Of a stretch of DNA of 64,000 bases, positions 31,998 through 45,200 are shown piece after piece. This DNA is from Termitomyces sp. T153. Taxonomy: Eukaryota; Basidiomycota; Agaricomycetes; Agaricales; Lyophyllaceae. Position numbers and translations under genes: made by a program. Each line of letters begins with the position of its first letter. Positions within the stretch are counted from its first letter, which is position 1. The DNA lies in the NCBI GenBank assembly GCA_018296165.2, contig JACKQL020000148.1, positions 30,277 to 94,276 on the forward strand. The letters are read 5' to 3'. Below the pieces are notes generated by a model. The model was given only the letters and a program-made list of their open reading frames with translations. It was not told the DNA's origin and made no database searches.

Positions 31998-33166
31998 GAT
32001 GTGGCCCCACCTAGCTATGCTGTGGCAATGCAGCAGTCACACTTGGTGGCCATTCATCTCTACCCACATGACAAGACATTCTTTGTCTTGTGCTGGTGGC
32101 ACTGGGCAGTCCATGGCATCCTTGGCCACTACAAGCTGCACCTTTCACATGCAAACCTCATTGCTAGGTTCTTTCTTCCTATGCTCACCAGTAAGGACCT
32201 TTGTGAGGGCAAATAGTCCCTTACTATCACTACTACAAGTATAGTACTTGTTGTTATATATTTATAATTCAACATACTTTTTGCCATACTTCTAAGACCC
32301 ATTGGACTCAAATGCATCTTCAATGTCAGCCTCAGCAGGCTCTACCTTCTGCTCATCATCAGCTTCACCCTTATCTGATGGAGCAGCTGTGTGAGCTGCT
32401 TGCATGAATACTCAGGGAGTTGGCTTAGCTGGCTCCCTGCATTCACATACAAAGTGCCCAGCCTTTCCACACTTATAACAGTTTGTGGACTGCCCAGCAT
32501 ACTTGCTGGGCTGGCCTGATGCTATGGCCACCACATTTTTCTCTGCAGCAAGATGTTTTCTTGCTGCCTGCACTGCAGCCATAGATTAGAAGGGCCCCAA
32601 GCCCATACCAGCTCTAGGTTGCAATCATTTTGAGGCCACACATATAGCTGGCCTCTTCACTAACCTTGATCGCTATGACCAGATATGTTGTCTGGTCACC
32701 TCTGTTTGCTTAGCTAGTACAATCCCATTTGCTGGAGATTGTGCTGCTGCTAGCAATAGCTGCCATCCTGACAGACTTTTCTAGCTGCACTCTAAGTAGT
32801 GCACAGCAGTTTTAATGCTGTTTTTGTAGGCCTTGGCCTCTCAGTCAAACTCCTCAATGATATTTACTTTGGGAGCCAGTCTGCCATTGCATATTAATGC
32901 AATGAGTGTGTCAGAGGGTATTTCCTCTAAAAACTACTCATAAATAGTAAATTTTGTTGGGAAACACTGCCATGTTTTGAGCATGGTTGAGCAAAGCATC
33001 ATAGAAGCCTTGCACTCCTTCTTTGACTGCATACACTAGGTCATGGAATGCATGGCATGCATCTTGCATTGTCAAAGGCTGTACAAACTAGTCATACAGT
33101 CTGAAAATCACATCCTTGAACCTCCAGTGGGACTGGGCCCTATTGATATGTATTATATGTCATAGG
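31998..33166 (-). pseudogene. gag: Family B copy 2, gag and protease N-terminal fragment
   Basis: Reverse complement of the family B region 26300-27400. Recognisable parts include the zinc-knuckle region (about 32440-32490, minus strand) and the stretch before the protease. It ends in the protease N-terminus at about 31998 and is cut on the other side at 33166 by a family A LTR end. It is the continuation of pieces at 39621-41100 and 46189-46600, separated by later insertions. Confidence 0.78.
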
Positions 33167-33310
33167 TGTAAGGGCAACCTCTGGAGCAATGGATCAGAGT
33201 CATGCAGCTAGCAGAGGGGAATCCAAAGTACATTAGCAGAGTAGATGATGATACAAATCAGTAACTAATCACCTAGCAGAGGGGAATCCAAAGAGAACAA
33301 GTCTAAGGAT
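33167..33310 (-). repeat. Family A 3' LTR remnant
   Basis: tgtaagggcaacctctggag is the reverse complement of the family A LTR end. Two (g/a)gggaatccaaag motifs match the two LTR motifs around 24550 and 24620. Most of the U3 part is deleted before the pol end. Confidence 0.75.
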
Positions 33311-33319
33311 CCCCACTGC

Positions 33320-36300
33320 TGGGCACAGTGCATCAGTGGGTGGCAGAGGCATAGGAACTACTGTACAGGTGACTGGAGCTACTCCTAACCCTAGGGTGAT
33401 AACTCCTTAACAAGTCCAGGGGCATGTACATTCTTCCATGGCTCCCAGGAAATATCCTTGATTCCATAGCCTTTCCACTTCACCTTGTACTGTAGTCATC
33501 TCCAGAATAAATGGCTGTCTAGGATTTCTTCCACTTCATACTCTTTATTGTCATTGGCCACCACTGGGGGCAGTGAAGGTGGTGGATGTCACCCTAGGAT
33601 AGGATCTTTAGGGGCTGGAGTAAGTTTGACCACATTGAACACCAGATGAAGCTGGCACATCCTTGCAAAGAATCAGAGTCAATAGACCAAGGGTCCTATC
33701 TGTCATTTCACTGTGAATAGCCCTAACTGGCAGTGTGACAGCTTCTTTGAAGGACAGGTGGTTGTAATGTCAAAGGCATCCAGGTAGACTCAATTCCTGG
33801 GCTGATATCTGTGCTCCAGGGTCCTCCTGTGGTCATAATATCATGCCATATCATCTTTTGCCTTTACTAGTGCAGCCCAGGCCTCTTCTTGTAACCTCTT
33901 TATCTGGTCCACAAACTTGTTTACTGCATCATTCTCCAAGGGTCAGGCCTGGAGTTCAAAACCCATGTACAGGTGCTGTCCAGTGTCAAGGAAGAATGGG
34001 GAAAATTGGGTGGATGTGTGAACATGGTTGTTGTACTAGAATTTGGCATCAAGGAGGAGTTTGTCCTAGTCATCTTGGTGCTTGTTGCAGAAGAGGTAGA
34101 GATACTGTTCCAACTCCTGATTTACATGCTCCATCTAGCTGTCAGACTGTGGATGGTAGGCAGTGGTGGTGTGGAGCTTTACTCTGAGCAGTCAATAGAG
34201 CTCGCAGGTAAACTCCACCATGAATTGTAGTCTCTGATCTGAGACATAGGTGTCAGAGAGGCTGTGGAGCTTCTAGATGTTCCTCTGGTACAGGTTTGCA
34301 GCACCCATGGCAGAGCAGATAGTATGGGTTCAAATGAAGTGCACTCTCTTGCCATACAGGTCCACCACCACCATGATTGCATTGTAACTATGGATGTTGG
34401 AGAGCTCTATGATGAAGTCCACAGATGCTATGCTCCATCATTCCACAGGCACCAGTAGTGGGTGTAACTGTCCATAGGGGAGTTGGCATTAGGGCTTGGT
34501 CTGGAGGCAGAGATTGTAAGTACTAGTGTAGGACACAATGTACTGGGACATCTGGAGCCACCAGTAGTTCTGTGATACTAACTTCAGTGTCTTCCACTGC
34601 CCAGGGTGCCCTGCAATGTGGGAGTCATGGTGTTGCTCCACAATTCTCTAATGGAGCTCCAGGATGTTGGGGACATAGATACAGTCTCAGAAGGTCAGGA
34701 TTCCATCTTGGAGGGCCCATTCATTAGTGTAGACTGCCTTAACACCAGTAGCATGCCCCAACTTCAGCATCCAAGTGGCCTGCACCACAAGCTCCTTCTA
34801 TCAACCATCCTTATTATCCTGTCAGATGTCCTGTAGAATGTCTGCCTCTGCTCCATTGACAACTAGGCCCTCCATGGCTCAGATCACAAACAATTTGGAG
34901 TGGAGGAGCATGATGTTACTGTTATTCCCTTCCCCCATTCTGTGGTCCACCCTCTAAGACAGGGCATCTGGTTCCCCCATGCTCTAGCCAAGCTTGTGGT
35001 GCAGGGAGAAGTCAAAGTTGGCAAGGTAGAGAGACCATTGAGCCTGCCAGTGATTGAGCTTCTTGGCTGTCTAGAAGTATTCAAGGTTCTTGTGATCTGT
35101 CCAGACCTCAAACTTGTGCTGCATACCTTCTAAGAAGTGCCACCACTCTTCAAACAACTGGATGATGGCCAACATCTCCTTGTCATGGATCTTGTAGTTC
35201 CACTCCACTGCATTCAGGCTTTTGGAGTAAAAGGCCACCAGGTGCCACTTCCTGTTCTCTGGAGATTGCTGTGAGAGCACTGCCCCAGTGGCAAAGTCAG
35301 AGCTGTCAGCCTCAATGCAAAAGGAAGAGTTGTTGTCTGGGAAGAAGAGAACAGATCTGAAGATCATAGCACACTTGAGAGTGTCAAAGGCCATCTGCTC
35401 CAGAGGTTCCCAGCTCCATGTAACAGCTTTTCCTATGAGGTTGAACAGTGGGTAGGCATGATGTGAGAAGTCCTAGATGAATCTCTGGTAGAAGTTTGTG
35501 AAACCAAGAAACACCTGTACCTCCTTCTTGTCCCAGGGCTCTGGCCACTCTGCTACACCTGCCACCTTCACCAGGTCCATCTCTGCAATTCCATGGGAGA
35601 TGATCAGGCCAAGGTACTCAATCTGGGTTTGTTCAAACTCACACTTCTCTGGCTTGAGATAGAGCTGGTGCTGGCAGAGGCATTCCAGAATGAGATGAGT
35701 GATCCAATAGTGTTTCTCCAGTGTTTTGGTGTAGATGAGGATGTTGTTGAGGTACACGCACACTACACTCTCTACAATGAGGTCCCAGAAGATGTTGTTC
35801 ATTATGGTCTGAAAGGTGGCTGGGCTATTGGTGAGACCAAAGAAAGGCTGCCTTCTACTCATCTCCTTCCTGAATGTGCACATTGTTGTAACTCCACCAG
35901 ACATCCAGTTTAGTGAAGTATCACATACTCCAGAGGTTGTTGATGAGCTCAGAGATGAGGGGGAGAGGGTAGCAATTCTTCACTGTCATGATGTTGAGTA
36001 CCCAATAGTCCTGTACTAGTCAGAGGGAGCCATCCTTCTTTTTGATGAAGAAGACTGAAGAAGCCATTGGGGATTTGGATGGACAGATATGACTAGAGTC
36101 CAAGTTCTCCCTGGAGGAAGGTGTTGAGCTCATCCTGCTCTCTGGGCATGAGGGGGTAGACCTTATAGCTGAAGGGTACTGAGTTGGGCAGCAGTTCAAT
36201 GGCATGGTTCCACCTCTTACACTCTGGAGATGAGTTAAAGGAGGCCTTGGAAAACACATCCTCAAATGCATGCAAGTAGGGGGGTACTACATCCCAGAAC

Positions 36301-37080
36301 TATTGAGACACAGCATTAGTGGCAAAGGCCTGGGCCAGCTGCTGAGATGTAGTCTAGCTAGCCCTGATCTCTGCAACAGAGGGCAACAGGTGGACAGTGG
36401 TAACATATATTCAATTCCCCACCTCTATTGCTTCATCTGGGAGCTCTAGTTCACATATACCACCAAACTCCCCTCCATGCTCCTCCTCTAAGGCTCCACT
36501 ATTACTCCAATCATCTTCATAGAGGGCCTTCCTACAAGGAAATGCCAGAGGCGGGGGTTCAGGAGGTCTAGATTAGTGAAGAGGAGAGGGCCAGCATAAT
36601 ATGCTTGGATGGCTGCATGCTCTCAGACTTGAGTCTGATGCTCTGCTCTGGCCTCCACAGCACAGGCAGAGCACTTCTTGGGGCATCTACTCATGGTCAC
36701 CTCTCCTTTAGTCCAATTGACCTTGGGGTTATGCTCTTGGAGCCACATGAACCCAAGAACCATATATTGCTTTCCCAAGCTGGTGACAGCAAATACGGCG
36801 CACTCCATATAGTTCCAATAGCAGAGAACCAGGTCAACCATGGAGCTAATTGTGCTGGCTTTGTTGGGCATTCCATTGATGTTGTAGACAGGAATGGGCT
36901 TGGGAAGGGGCTGCATGGTCAGGCTGTGGCATTTGACAAACTCTGAGTCTAGGAAAAGTCCCATTGCTCCACTGTCCAGGGGAGCTGCAACTCCACAGTT
37001 TTGCTAGGTGTCCGTTGTCTCAATCTCTACATTGAGGCACAAGGAATGGGCAGATGAGCTAAAGGCCATCATGTACTGTT
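33320..37080 (-). pseudogene. pol: Family A pol, copy 4
   Basis: Read on the minus strand: protease remnant MGLFLDSEFVKC (36964), VLGFMWLQEHNPKVNW, RT from VFSKASFNSSPE (about 36250), catalytic box CVYLNNILIYTK near 35760, where both Asp residues of the usual YLDD are now Asn, KKEVQVFLGFTNFY, RNase H with IEADSSDFATGAVLSQQ (about 35310) and [12 protein letters not shown], a degraded integrase, and a chromodomain near 33420-33545. Numerous stops. It is equivalent to copy 1 plus the missing C-terminal half. Confidence 0.87.
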
Positions 37081-37305
37081 GGGGCATTCAGCACGCCTAA
37101 GTGGGGCTGTGCTGTCAGACCTTCAGAGGTGTGGGAGAGCTTGGTGGGGGCTCCAGAGTTAGTGTTTGTATGTCTAGAAAGAGGCTTTGAGGTTCTTTTG
37201 TCTCAGAATGAAGGGCATCAGAAAAGGTAGTTTCATTTTCTATCAACAGACAAGAGAACCTGTTAGCACCTAGCAACAGAGGTGTATACCTCATCCATTG
37301 CTTGA

Positions 37306-39554
37306 CTAAAAATCCCTCTCTAGCTCTAGAGGTGAGGTGCTCACATTGTCTTCCTTTCGGGTCAACTCCAATGAGGGCTTGTTTAATGATGGAGCTCTAG
37401 CAGTATCTTTTGCAGCCAGGAGCTGTAGGAGAAGTTCCTCCTGCTTGCTGCAGAAAGGTAGCAGACCTCCAGGCCCAGAGAACAGTGCCATGCAAAGTGC
37501 CCAGGCTTCTTGCATCTCCGGCATAATAGCAGGGCTGCACAGAGTTGTCAGGCCATGTCTACATCCATGGGAATCACCAGAGGTAGAGGACAAGTAGTGG
37601 AGGCAGCTAGAGCAAGAACTGGCACTGGGTGAGTAGGCATGGGGTGGTGGAAGTTGCTAACCAAAATAGGGCACATCATGGAATGGGAGTGGTGGAGCTC
37701 CCTCTGTATTTCCATGAGCTGCCATTGGTCCCAGGCCACTTCATACCACAACACAATCTTTTCATCATTAGAGCAACCCTCCACCAAGTTGTCAATGCAT
37801 TCCACCAAGATGAGGTGCAAGCCATCCTGGAAAGTGAGGCACAGCTGGAGGCTGTTGGAGTAGGTGGCCTATTCAACCAGGGCTTGGAATAAGTCAATGT
37901 ACTCATCCAATATATACTTCCCTTGTCTGTACTGCTCCCTGTCATGCAGTGTTAGTGCCACTGTCTTGGCAGAGTCCAATGGAAAAAACTCCACACAAAA
38001 GTCCTTCTTTAAGGTGGCCCAGTCCAGAAAGCTCCCCACACCTCTGGGACAGCAGAAAACTCACAGCATGTAGGTGGAGGCATATCCAGTCTTCATGTAT
38101 GACAGCACCCAGGCTATTTTCAATGCATTGGAGTCAAAAGCATCCCTACTGAGGTGGATGTAGATGAAGCAGGACTATAAGAATTGCTCTCCACTAGAGT
38201 GAGCACCATCATATGTGTTGTAGTACTGGGTTAGAGTAATACTGATAGTTCTGGAGCTTTCTTGAAGACTTAAGCAGTCTACTCCAATTCCACACTGATG
38301 TCTTGATAAATGCTTGAAGTTGAAGGGGTTTACTTCCAAAATATTTCTATTCTGAATGCAGAGGAGTTTCAACAAACTCCAGCCTAAGTGATTCACTCCC
38401 TGGGAACCACCAAGCCTTTGCCTATTAATTGCCTGTCTATTTGCTACTCTACTTGGGCTATTTATACCTCTTTCTACAGTGCACAGACCACCCCCTACAT
38501 GTGACTTGTGGTTCTATACTTTCCAGCCCCTTATTCATAACTGTTATTCTAATTCCCCCTTTTGGCATGCCTGTTTCAGTGCCACAGGCCAGTTCCTGGT
38601 TCTATCATTCCTCCTTTGCATTCTTAGCTTCCATTTGCCCCATTTATCTCTCCCTCCTTTGTATTTCTTCCATTCATATTCTTCTCTATTCAGTTTCTTC
38701 CCTTCTTTTTCCTTTATTTATTTCATATTCTTCCCCATTCAGGTCCTTTTCCATTCAGGTTCTTCCATTCATCTGTCCCCTCCCATTCATTCCATTCATC
38801 TTCCTTTATTCCTTTCATATTCTTCCCCTTTCAGGTTCTTTCCCATTCAGGTTCTTCCATTCATCTTCCTTTCCCTTCCCTTTATTCCATTCATTTCATA
38901 TTCTTCCATTCATCTTCCTTTCCCTTTCATTCAACATTCCAATCTAGTTATTCTTAGATCAGATCTAGATCTTGCCAGAATTGATGCCACTCAGGTGCTT
39001 TTGCTAGTTCCATGCTTCCCCTCCCATTACAGTGATTGGACTATTATTGAGTGTATAGTCTAGTATAGTCCTTGTCCTATCCTGTTCTGTCTTTCTTCTG
39101 GTGTATTTAAAGGGATAATGTTGCTGGGACTTGTTTTACCAGGAGGCTTACAGTTTTCAGTCTTAATAAATGTTTGTTTTGACTTCTGGTGTTTATTATG
39201 TTCCCAATGGTGTGACAACATCATATCAGTGTCTGGCAGTGCTGGGCAAGGAATCTGCAGCTGCAGGGTCACTGGAGCCACTGGAGTGGGTGCTGTGGCA
39301 GGCAGAGCTGATTCCTCAGTCACAAGAGGGGCAGAGTTAGGGCTTAGGCATTCTAGCAATGCCTGGAGGGACTGGGAGATAAGATCTGTTGTCTGATGGA
39401 GAGTAGAGAGTTCAGTCATATGGTGGGTGAGAGATGATTGCATTAATTGCACCTGAGTTTCTAAGTGGAGCAAGCAAGTCCAGGCTTTGTCCTGCAGGGC
39501 TGGAGCCTCCAAGGGTGTGTCTGGGTTGGCAAGCTGAGACATAGAACTCTGCAA
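37306..39554 (-). pseudogene. gag: Family A gag, copy 4, split by a solo LTR
   Basis: The N-terminus MSQLANPDTPLEAPALQDK starts at 39554. The frame continues through LHLETQVQLMQSSLTHHMTE to PALPDTDM, where the solo LTR interrupts at 39220. It resumes after the LTR at 38208 with YDGAHSSGEQFL, then LDWATLKKDFCVEFF, LDEYIDLFQALVE and zinc knuckle CRRCKKPGHFAWHC (about 37520). Several stops. It supplies the N-terminal residues that are cut off in copy 1 by the window edge. Confidence 0.85.
38214..39220 (+). repeat. Solo LTR, 1,007 bp, with 5-bp target duplication
   Basis: Starts TGTGTTGTAG, ends GGTGTGACAACA and is flanked by tcata at 38209-38213 and 39221-39225. Removing it and one tcata rejoins the gag frame. 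It contains a long pyrimidine-rich tract of imperfect repeats of ttccattcatctt type (about 38640-38945), a TATA-like tatttaaa (39104-39111) and AATAAA at 39165-39170, all fitting + strand LTR orientation. No other copy of this LTR is in the window. The long open frames here come from the pyrimidine bias. Confidence 0.88.
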
Positions 39555-39620
39555 TGCTTAATCCTGGCAGAGAAGTGACAAATAGTGGCTCAGAGGTTCC
39601 TTGTGGCTATGTGGGGCTAC

Positions 39621-41100
39621 TGAGCTACAGCATAGAATATGCAAATGCTCATTAGCCAGTCTTCAAGTTTGCTGAACTTGGTAGACTCTGCATAGGGAGT
39701 GATTGTTTTTGATGAATCACTCCACCTCAGCTTGGATCCTTCTAGTATTGCTAAACATACTACAAGCAACTGCTCCATCACCACACTCAGCCAATCATGC
39801 ATCATTTGGCAGTGATATTTGTGGGCCTCTCCCACTTTTGGAGTTACAAAGCATCCACAATGTTGCAGCAGCATTGAAAACTATTGTGGCTGTCTCTCTG
39901 GAAGGACTGTAGTCCTCCTCCTTACAGCTCTGTGTCCTGCACCATTGTCCTCATCAGAAGGGCCATCACCTGGTTCTCCTGAGCTATGCAGGCCTCCTCC
40001 TAGGAGTGGCAGTGGTCCATGATCAGGAAAAGGTGGTCTTCTTTCTAGACCTCCACCTCCTCCTCCTAGACTATGGGGTCTGCAGTGTGGCATCAATGGA
40101 GGAGAGAACACAGGATCACTCTCTGGTGATCCCCATCCAGGGTCTCCTCTACTAACAAGTCTTTCCTCAGATCAGTTTAAAGGAGCATTTACTCCTTGAC
40201 CTGTGTATCTATGTGAATTTGTGAGGCTCTGACCAGTCCCAGCATTTCCATCTCTGAGAGAGGAGCAAGAATCTCACTTCTCCTTCTTAATTGGCTTAGT
40301 CTGTTCTGGTGGAATGTACCCTTCCAGCCATGCATCATAGGCAGTATTCCCTTGGAACACCACTCCCTGATCATCCACATAGGACTGTCCAAAGTTCTCC
40401 ATGTCTCTGTTATGAAATTGCTGTAGAGCAATTCAATCTTTCCATGTCAGCACTCTCTATATAGACCCACCAGGTCTATGCCATACCACTAGTTGCTCTA
40501 CCATAATCACTGACCCTGCATCAGTAGATGCCAAGTCTGGTGCTACAATTATGCCCAATGTGGCCTACTATTGATGGTCCACAGCAGCCTGTCTAACTGC
40601 ATAATCATGCAGTATCTCACCAGGCTGTTGCAGTGCTTGCAACAGAGTCAACCTTTGTTGACTGGGAATAGTGGTGGCACATAGGCCCCACCAAGGTATG
40701 GTGATAGCATCATAGACAATGCCTGCAATCCCCACAGCTTCTTGCACTGGAGGTAATCTGTTACCTCCTGCACTAAGAATAGCATGTAAATATCCATATA
40801 TTTCACTGGATCTGTTGGGATGATGTTGTCTCCCAATAACCTCTGAATCACAATGTGTTTAGCTACTCTAGCAGCTAAACATTGCTGAGGTGAGGTCTTA
40901 GGGACCTCAACATGGTTCTGCCAGATCACCATCACCCTTCTACAAAGAATGTTGTTTGGGTGAGCCTCACTGTCCATATCAGAGGTGTCTCCAACATCCT
41001 CTAGTATCATCTCATTGAATGCTACTAGAGCTACCAATTGCATACCCAGTGCAGGCCCAGCTCATGTTCATACAGGACTGCAAGCCCTATATGAGGAGTC
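39621..41100 (-). pseudogene. gag: Family B copy 2, central gag piece
   Basis: Reverse complement of the family B region 24800-26240. VMVIWQNHVEVPKTSPQQ (about 40925-40870), TDPVKYMDIYMLFLVQEV (about 40820) and the glycine-rich linker (40110-39900) are clear. It is cut at 41100 by the Copia insertion and at 39621 by family A. Confidence 0.8.
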
Positions 41101-41347
41101 TGTTGAATATAGCCAATGGGACCTACACATTATCACATACACTATTTGTTTCTATTATTTTGTTACAGTCACACCTCAGTGCTCTTTGTTCATTCATCTG
41201 TACTTACTTGAGTAGTACTCTTTCTGTCTATTAAGGTATATACACACAATAATATAATAGTGCTCTTTGTTCACTGAGGTTTCTCTTTCCATCTATTCAG
41301 TTCTAGTTGTCATTCAAAACCTCCCAAGACTGGTCCTGCCAGCAACA
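41101..41347 (+). repeat. Copia 5' LTR
   Basis: Starts TGTTGAATATAGCC and ends CCTGCCAGCAACA. It is 31 bp shorter than the 3' LTR, missing mainly the gaagtgtaagtctgcatatt segment. The following ggttatgggcccc is the likely primer binding site. Confidence 0.93.
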
Positions 41348-41372
41348 GGTTATGGGCCCCAAGAATATCTAC

Positions 41373-42257
41373 AATATTTCTTTGTCAAAGATCACTGTCC
41401 CAAAGCTTGTAGCAAATGGTTCCAACTAGCTCACTTACTAGGAACATGTTCAGAATGCTGTCACATCAAAGAAGCTTTGAAAACACCTTATGGGTACTGC
41501 ATGTCAACCAGTGCAGATAGTCAAGTGCAAAGGATTGTTCTATCAGGACAATAAATTACTAGCCCCTCTGTCAGAAAAGGAGATTGATGAATTCAAGGAT
41601 GCTATGGAAGATTGGCTGCAAAAGGAAGCACAGGTCCATGAGATAGTCTACAGCATGGTAGATCAATTTACTTTCCATCAAGTAAAGAGTGAACCCACTA
41701 CTGCCACTGTCTGGAAGAAACTAGCATCAATCCATAATAACAAGGGACCCATGTACAAGACCAACCTGCTTGCTCAACTGCAAAATGCCCATTATATCAA
41801 GAACAGTGCAGCTAATATGTGTACTTACCTCACCAACATAGTCATCATTAAGAAATGTCTTGCTGAAATCAGATGTCCAACCTCTGATGTGTCCTTCACC
41901 AGCTACATCCATACTTCCTTGTCCCTTGCTCCATCATACAAGCCCCTCTTCACCACACTTTCTGCTAGAGCTTGCACCTCTGATAAACCTGTCACTAGCC
42001 AAGATCTGATTTGGCACCTCAATGACAAGGCAAATAGTGTGGCCATCAAAAGCAACATCAATCACCAACATGAGGCAATAATTGCAGCATATGCCAAAGC
42101 TCGAGGCAACTCCAAGGACAATAAAAGCAAATCTAAAGGCAAGGGGAAAAATAAGGAGAAGCATTATTGCAGTAACTGCAACAAGAATGAACACACCAAC
42201 AATCAATGTTTTGAGGATGGTGGAGGTATGGCCAGCAAAGCACCAATTGGTGGCTGA
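41373..42257 (+). pseudogene. gag: Copia gag
   Basis: The frame runs from just after the 5' LTR; the longest open part is 41490-42257. It has LNDKANSVAIKSNINHQHEA and a lysine-rich tail followed by a zinc knuckle CSNCNKNEHTNNQC (about 42165-42210). Early stops near 41430-41440 and 41470 break the N-terminus. The position and knuckle identify gag. Confidence 0.82.
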
Positions 42258-42289
42258 AAAAGCATCAAGAAAAGGGCAAGGATAAGACA

Positions 42290-45200
42290 GACAAGTTGAA
42301 ATCAGCTAATGCTGCTGAGACTGAAGAAAAAGACAAAAATTACACCTTTCTCACTCTATAACCATCAACAACTCCAACAATAACACTGGCAATAACATCG
42401 CACTTGCTGTCACATCTGGACACAGCCATGAAGCCCATGCTGCATCCACCTCTGCTAGTGTCATCATTGATTGTAGTGCTAGCAGCCATTTCTTGCTGTT
42501 CCATAAAAGGTTCCTAAACTATCAGGAAATCAATCCTGAACCTATCCATGCAGCTGATGACAGACATACCTTTAGTGCCATCAGAAGAGAAGATCTTCAA
42601 ATCTGCTTGCCAATGAGAGAAGGAGAAAAGTTAGTTCTCATCCTACTAAAGAAAGTATATTTTGCACCACAAATAGCATTCACATTCATCTCCATGTCAT
42701 GTCTTGATCAAGCTGGGTGCTCCTTCCTCATTGAGGATAACACATGCATTATTTGCAGCTCTAAGCCTCAACACCAAGTCATTGGTCACATCCCCACAAT
42801 CCACAGACTTTCTTGCACTGATAATTCACTCACCTCATTGCCCCTGAAACACATTGTTAATGTAGTGTCTAAATCTATCACTATCAGTGAGCTTCATTGT
42901 CAAATGGAGCATATTAATCATAAGGACCTATGGAAGGTGGTTTGCCTTGGGGTTATAACTGGTGTTGAACTCAATATGTCATCCAAGCCTGAGTTCTGTG
43001 ATGTGTGTGTCAAAGGGAAGGCACAATGTCAGCCATTCCCAAAAAAGAGTGAAACAAAATATACTCACTATAGAGAAGAGGTCATTGGCAATCTATGGAG
43101 TCCTGCCCAGGTTAAATTGCTTGATGAAAGCACCTATTCATATACTAATATTGATTTGTACATGCATGAAGAGCATATTATATTCATTGCACATAAATCC
43201 AATGCCTTCAAAGCATATTGCAATTACAAGTCTTGAGTCAAAGTCCACTGCAATGCAAATATCAAGACTTATAGCTGCAATAGAGGTGGTGAGTTCCTGA
43301 CTACAGAGATGAAAGCTCATCAGGATGCTGCCAGCACTGCTCAAGACCTCACTGTCCATCATTCCTTCCAATCTAACAGCCTTGCCAAATGTGCAAATTG
43401 CACTATTATCAAGGGAGTGCATACAATGATGATCACATCAGGCCTTCCAAAATACCTCTGGGCAGAGGCCAAATGCCATATGGTCTGGTTGAAAAACAGA
43501 ACATTAATATGTGCTATCTCTGACAACATAATGCCATATCAAATAGCAACAGGAAACAAACCTGATGTTTTAAGAGTCCAAAAATGGGGTGTGCATGCTC
43601 ATATCAAGTTGCACAAGACAGGAAAACTAAGACAGGAAAACTTTGGGAAAACTTGATTCAAAAGTCAAAGAAGGAAAATTCATTGGTATTGACAACAAAT
43701 CAAAGGGGTACAGAATATACTGGCCAGGTAAACATAAGATTTCTATTGAAAGAGATGTTTACTTTAGTAAGGAAGCAGCTCTCAACCTGGATAACATCCA
43801 GATTGAGGGGGAGTGGGGCTTACCTGCCAATCCAGATAATCCCCAAGTCTTGAAAGTCTCAAAACCCTCCAACACTCCAAATTCCTCACTCAAAATCCCT
43901 GGCACTTCTGATAGCACCACCAGAGTCAAATCCATTGTCAAAAATCCTCCCCAGGCCAAAAAAGAACAAGACACAGTTAAAACCAACAAAAAACATGTTG
44001 AAAACCCGTCAAAATCACCACAAGACACCTCAGAAAATTCCAAGACTGAAGATTCATCATCTTCCAATGCCCTACACCTCAAGAAGTATTGAAACTCCCT
44101 CACCAGCCTTCAACAGTTTGATCCTGTGCAGTATGGCTGAGAACAATGTCAAAATGCATTGAAAACTGCAAGCTTCATTGAATCAGCATTCATTGCTGAC
44201 AACACCAAATTCCTTGAGCCAAGCAAAGTCAAAATTGAAGGAGCAAGTGCTGAATGGATCCACAAAACTATAGAACACATGTTAGCAGCTAGCAAAGATG
44301 TACCAACAGTCAAAGAGGCAATCAATAGGAGTGAGAAAAAAAACTAGTCAGCCACCATCAAAGCTGAACTTGACTAAATTGAGAAACTCAACATATGAGA
44401 CATCATTGAAGCCCCCAAAGATGCCAATATCATTTCTTGTCACTACATACTATGTTGAAAACATGGTCCAAATGGTGAGATCATTTGTTACAAAGCCTGC
44501 TTAGTTGCAAAAGAGTTCAAACAACAATTTGGCATGGACTACACTGAAACATTTGCTCCAATGGTCTGTGCTGCCACACTTTGAATCTTGCTTGCAATAG
44601 CAGCCTTGCATGGCACTGTCATTGAACAAGCTGATGTCAAGAACACATACCTTAACTCATTCCTCAAGGAAAATGAAACAATATATATGCAATTTCTCTG
44701 TCATTACTGCCACTTCTGCAAATTACCTCTAGAACTCCAGAAGTTACCTGACTCCAAACTTGCATGCTGCCTCAAGCACCCACTTTATGGCATGAAGCAG
44801 GGTGCTTACCACTGGTATGAGGAAGTAGTTGACACATTCACTAGTCTTGGCTACACAGTCTCTCAGGCTGACATAGCTGTCTTTTACAAAACTGATAGTG
44901 ACAGTTACACCATTGTTGCTGCCACCACCAATGATTTTACCATTATTGGCAGCTCTACTAATGCCACCTCATTGATAAAGAAACAGCTTGGCAAATGTTT
45001 TGAGATTGTGGATCTAGGCCTGATCAGTTGACTACTCAGCATCAGTCTTACATGAGATCTAAATGCCCATACCATTTCCCTTGGACAACAAGCCTGCATG
45101 GAGCAGATCATTCAACACTTTGGCCTTGAAGATTCACATATCACTGTCACCCCTGTGGAGCCAGGAGCTGATTCCATGCCAGATTCACCTTCAGTCTTTC

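Larger units (their letters stand above)
33167..39620 (-). mobile_element. Decayed Ty3/Gypsy element, family A copy 4, nested in family B copy 2
   Basis: Minus-strand copy with a shortened 3' LTR (33167-33310), pol, gag and an N-terminal gag start at 39554. Family B sequence lies on both sides, but about 80 bp of family B is missing at the junction and no target duplication is present. The gag is split by a 1,007-bp solo LTR. Protein similarity to copy 1 at 1-3424 is high across RT and RNase H. Confidence 0.88.

Noticed and set aside
38429..39063. Two overlapping + strand frames of 170-195 codons rich in Ser, Phe, Pro
   Set aside because: They are translations of the pyrimidine tract in the solo LTR. 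No conserved motif, and the same region reads open in two frames.
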